A DNA stretch of 7,468 bases, taken from contig JAKPUV010001022.1 of NCBI GenBank assembly GCA_029554925.1, positions 1 through 7,468 of the forward strand, given 5' to 3'. Origin of the DNA: Candidatus Hydrogenedentota bacterium. GTDB taxonomy: Bacteria > Hydrogenedentota > Hydrogenedentia > Hydrogenedentales > CAITNO01. The notes below the pieces were generated by a model. It worked only from the letters and a program-made list of their open reading frames with translations. It had not been told where the DNA came from and made no database searches. Made by a program: the position numbers and the translations under genes. Shown piece by piece: positions 6,099 through 7,468 of the stretch; position 1 is the stretch's first letter; each line of letters opens with the position of its first letter.

Positions 6099-6840
6099 AC
6101 ATGGCCCCCCGCAGATGCCGTCCGCCGTCCACATAGATGACCTGCCCCGTGACGAAGGGGCTCTCCACAAGAAAGAGAACCGCCCGGGCGACGTCCCCGC
6201 CGCACCCGTGCGCGTTGAGCGGGTTGGTGTGGGCGAGGGCGCGCAGATAGGACTCGTCCTCCCCCTCAGGGGGAAGCACCAGCCCCGGTGCCACGGCGTT
6301 CACGCGCACAAGGGGCGCGTATTCCACCGCCATGGCGCGCGTCAGGGTGAAGAGCATCCGCTTGGAAAGGTGGTACGGCAGGTGTTTCCGGTCGTAGTCG
6401 CGGATCATTGTGTCCAGCAGGTTGACGACCACCCCCGCGCGCCCCTGTCGCGCAAACGCGCGCGCCGTATGGAAGGGGGCGAGGGCGTTGATGTCCACAT
6501 TCCGGTGAACGGACTTCGCGGACATCTCTTCAAGGGTCTCCTCCTCGAAAATGGAGGCGCTGTTGACCAGAATGTCGAGGGGGCCCGCCTCCGCGACGGC
6601 GCGCCCCACCAGCGCCGCGCCCTGCATGGGGTCCGTGAGGTCGGCGGGGAACACCGCGGCGGCCGTTCCGCCGGCCGCCAGTTCTGCGGCCAGCGCGCGG
6701 GTTTCCTCCTCCGAGTTCCGGCAGTGCAGCGCCAGCGACGCGCCCTGCGCCGCGAGCGCGCGGGCGATCTCCCGGCCAAGCCGGCGGCCCGCGCCGGTCA
6801 CCAGCGCCCTGCGTCCCTCCAGTGTCCGCGCGGGGGCCAT
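6091..6840 (-). CDS. SDR-family pteridine reductase, FolM-like (dihydromonapterin/dihydrofolate reductase candidate)
   Basis: The 249-residue product is a short-chain dehydrogenase with pteridine reductase hallmarks. The cofactor loop is TGAGRRLG (15-22), with Arg where common SDRs have Gly, as in PTR1 and FolM. NSAS lies at 93-96. The active site is Asp143, Tyr156 and Lys160 (YHLSK); Asp replaces the usual catalytic Ser, at the same 13-residue spacing from Tyr as Asp181/Tyr194 of Leishmania PTR1. The C-terminus FVTGQVIYVDGGRHLR strongly resembles E. coli FolM. Such enzymes use NADPH to reduce dihydromonapterin, dihydrobiopterin or dihydrofolate. The gene starts 2 bases after the PDZ-gene stop, behind GGGGGA, and overlaps folB, so it sits at the head of folB-folK-folE. 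The substrate is inferred, not shown. FabG-type function is less likely because the catalytic Ser is absent. Confidence 0.87.
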   Translation of the reverse strand: MAPARTLEGRRALVTGAGRRLGREIARALAAQGASLALHCRNSEEETRALAAELAAGGTAAAVFPADLTDPMQGAALVGRAVAEAGPLDILVNSASIFEEETLEEMSAKSVHRNVDINALAPFHTARAFARQGRAGVVVNLLDTMIRDYDRKHLPYHLSKRMLFTLTRAMAVEYAPLVRVNAVAPGLVLPPEGEDESYLRALAHTNPLNAHGCGGDVARAVLFLVESPFVTGQVIYVDGGRHLRGAMYD

Positions 6841-6842
6841 GC

Positions 6843-7468
6843 CTATTCCCCCGCCTTCTTCTCGGGCGCCTTCTCCCACCGGGGCTCCATCTCCAGGAAA
6901 AGGGTCCGGATGCCGCGCACCACCTTGAAGACCAGCGACCGCTGGGCCTGCTCCTCCACCCCCTTCATGATCTCCTTCGCCGCGGCCACGTCCTTCGACG
7001 GGGCGTTGTTCATCTCCACAATCAGGTCGCCCGGCATGAGCGTCCCCAGCGCGGCCCAGCCCCCGGGCTGCACCTGCTCCACCAGCACGCCCTCCTGCGT
7101 GTCCGCCCACCGCTCCGTGGTGCGGTCGCGCAGGGTGATGTCGCGCACGGTGAACTCGAAAGTCTCGTTGGTGTAGCGCTTCATCTCCTTCGCCGTCTTG
7201 GGCGAACGGGCCAGCACGGCCGAAACCTTCACCTCGCCCCCGTCGCGGTGGACGCCCAGCTCCGCCGTGCCGCCGATGGAATACTGCCGGATCAGCGTCT
7301 CCAACTCCGAGCTGTCCTCGGGGTTCGATGCTGTCAGGGCCTGCCCGTCCACGGAGAAGATCAGGTCTCCCGGACGCAGGGTGTCCCCGGCCTCGGGATA
7401 GACAAAGGTCACCCGGAAGCCTTTGCGACCCGCCACGCCGAGGGACTCGGCGATGTCCTTGGTCAGCA
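6843..7468 (-). CDS. PDZ-domain protein, probable C-terminal part of an HtrA/DegP-like protein (partial, 5' end beyond the right edge)
   Basis: About 208 codons are present, entering at LTKDIAESLGV and ending with the charged tail EKAPEKKAGE. Two PDZ-like units are visible. The first contains GFRVTFVYPEAGDTLRPGD and LIFSVDGQAL. The second contains GVLVEQVQPGGWAALG, then LMPGDLIVEMNNAP. The order carboxylate-loop-like segment, PEAG/PGGWA and PGDLI is typical of the PDZ domains that follow the protease domain of periplasmic Do-like serine proteases. The protease domain, if any, lies beyond the window, so a non-catalytic PDZ scaffold is also possible. An internal GTG at 7436 opens the frame but is not the real start, because PDZ sequence continues upstream of it. 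It is the first visible gene of the pterin operon, 2 bases before the reductase start. Confidence 0.85.
   Translation of the reverse strand, partial: LTKDIAESLGVAGRKGFRVTFVYPEAGDTLRPGDLIFSVDGQALTASNPEDSSELETLIRQYSIGGTAELGVHRDGGEVKVSAVLARSPKTAKEMKRYTNETFEFTVRDITLRDRTTERWADTQEGVLVEQVQPGGWAALGTLMPGDLIVEMNNAPSKDVAAAKEIMKGVEEQAQRSLVFKVVRGIRTLFLEMEPRWEKAPEKKAGE

Noticed and set aside
6841..7110. Longer version of the reductase starting at 7110
   Set aside because: The added residues are the PDZ gene read in another frame; the SDR fold begins a few residues after the ATG at 6840.

Overview
This GC-rich window holds nine protein-coding genes on both strands and no RNA gene, insertion sequence or CRISPR array. 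High GC, tight gene packing with 1-8 base overlaps, an exosortase system, a CUT2-type sugar ABC transporter, an AGE-family sugar epimerase and a secreted GDPD-like protein together suggest a free-living, envelope-rich bacterium. The mix resembles PVC-group or Hydrogenedentota-type genomes, but this is an impression; no marker gene in the window fixes the lineage.

Layout. Positions 1-816 (minus) carry the N-terminal half of an MglA/RbsA-type sugar-import ATPase that continues past the left edge. A divergent spacer at 817-959 has a plausible extended -10 promoter on each strand. Positions 960-3747 (plus) form a translationally coupled three-gene operon: an exosortase H-like transpeptidase with an unusually large insert before its catalytic Cys, a small multi-pass membrane protein likely to be its partner, and an AGE/cellobiose-2-epimerase-like sugar epimerase. 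The genes are joined by ATGA and GTGA overlaps. A strong two-sided hairpin terminator (3764-3812) separates this operon from a convergent minus-strand operon.

The minus-strand operon, read from the right edge leftwards, is: a PDZ-domain protein (C-terminal part of a probable HtrA-like protein, cut by the window end), an SDR of the pteridine reductase/FolM type, folB, folK, folE, and a signal-peptide-bearing glycerophosphodiester phosphodiesterase-like protein. Four consecutive genes serve pterin/folate metabolism. FolE makes dihydroneopterin triphosphate, FolB cleaves dihydroneopterin, FolK pyrophosphorylates the product, and the FolM-like SDR probably reduces a dihydropterin or dihydrofolate.

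Two points stand out. One is the exosortase operon, with its oversized enzyme, its partner that may be a degenerate exosortase relative, and a coupled sugar epimerase. The other is the SDR, whose Asp-Tyr-Lys active site and Arg-containing cofactor motif mark it as a pteridine reductase rather than a generic dehydrogenase.
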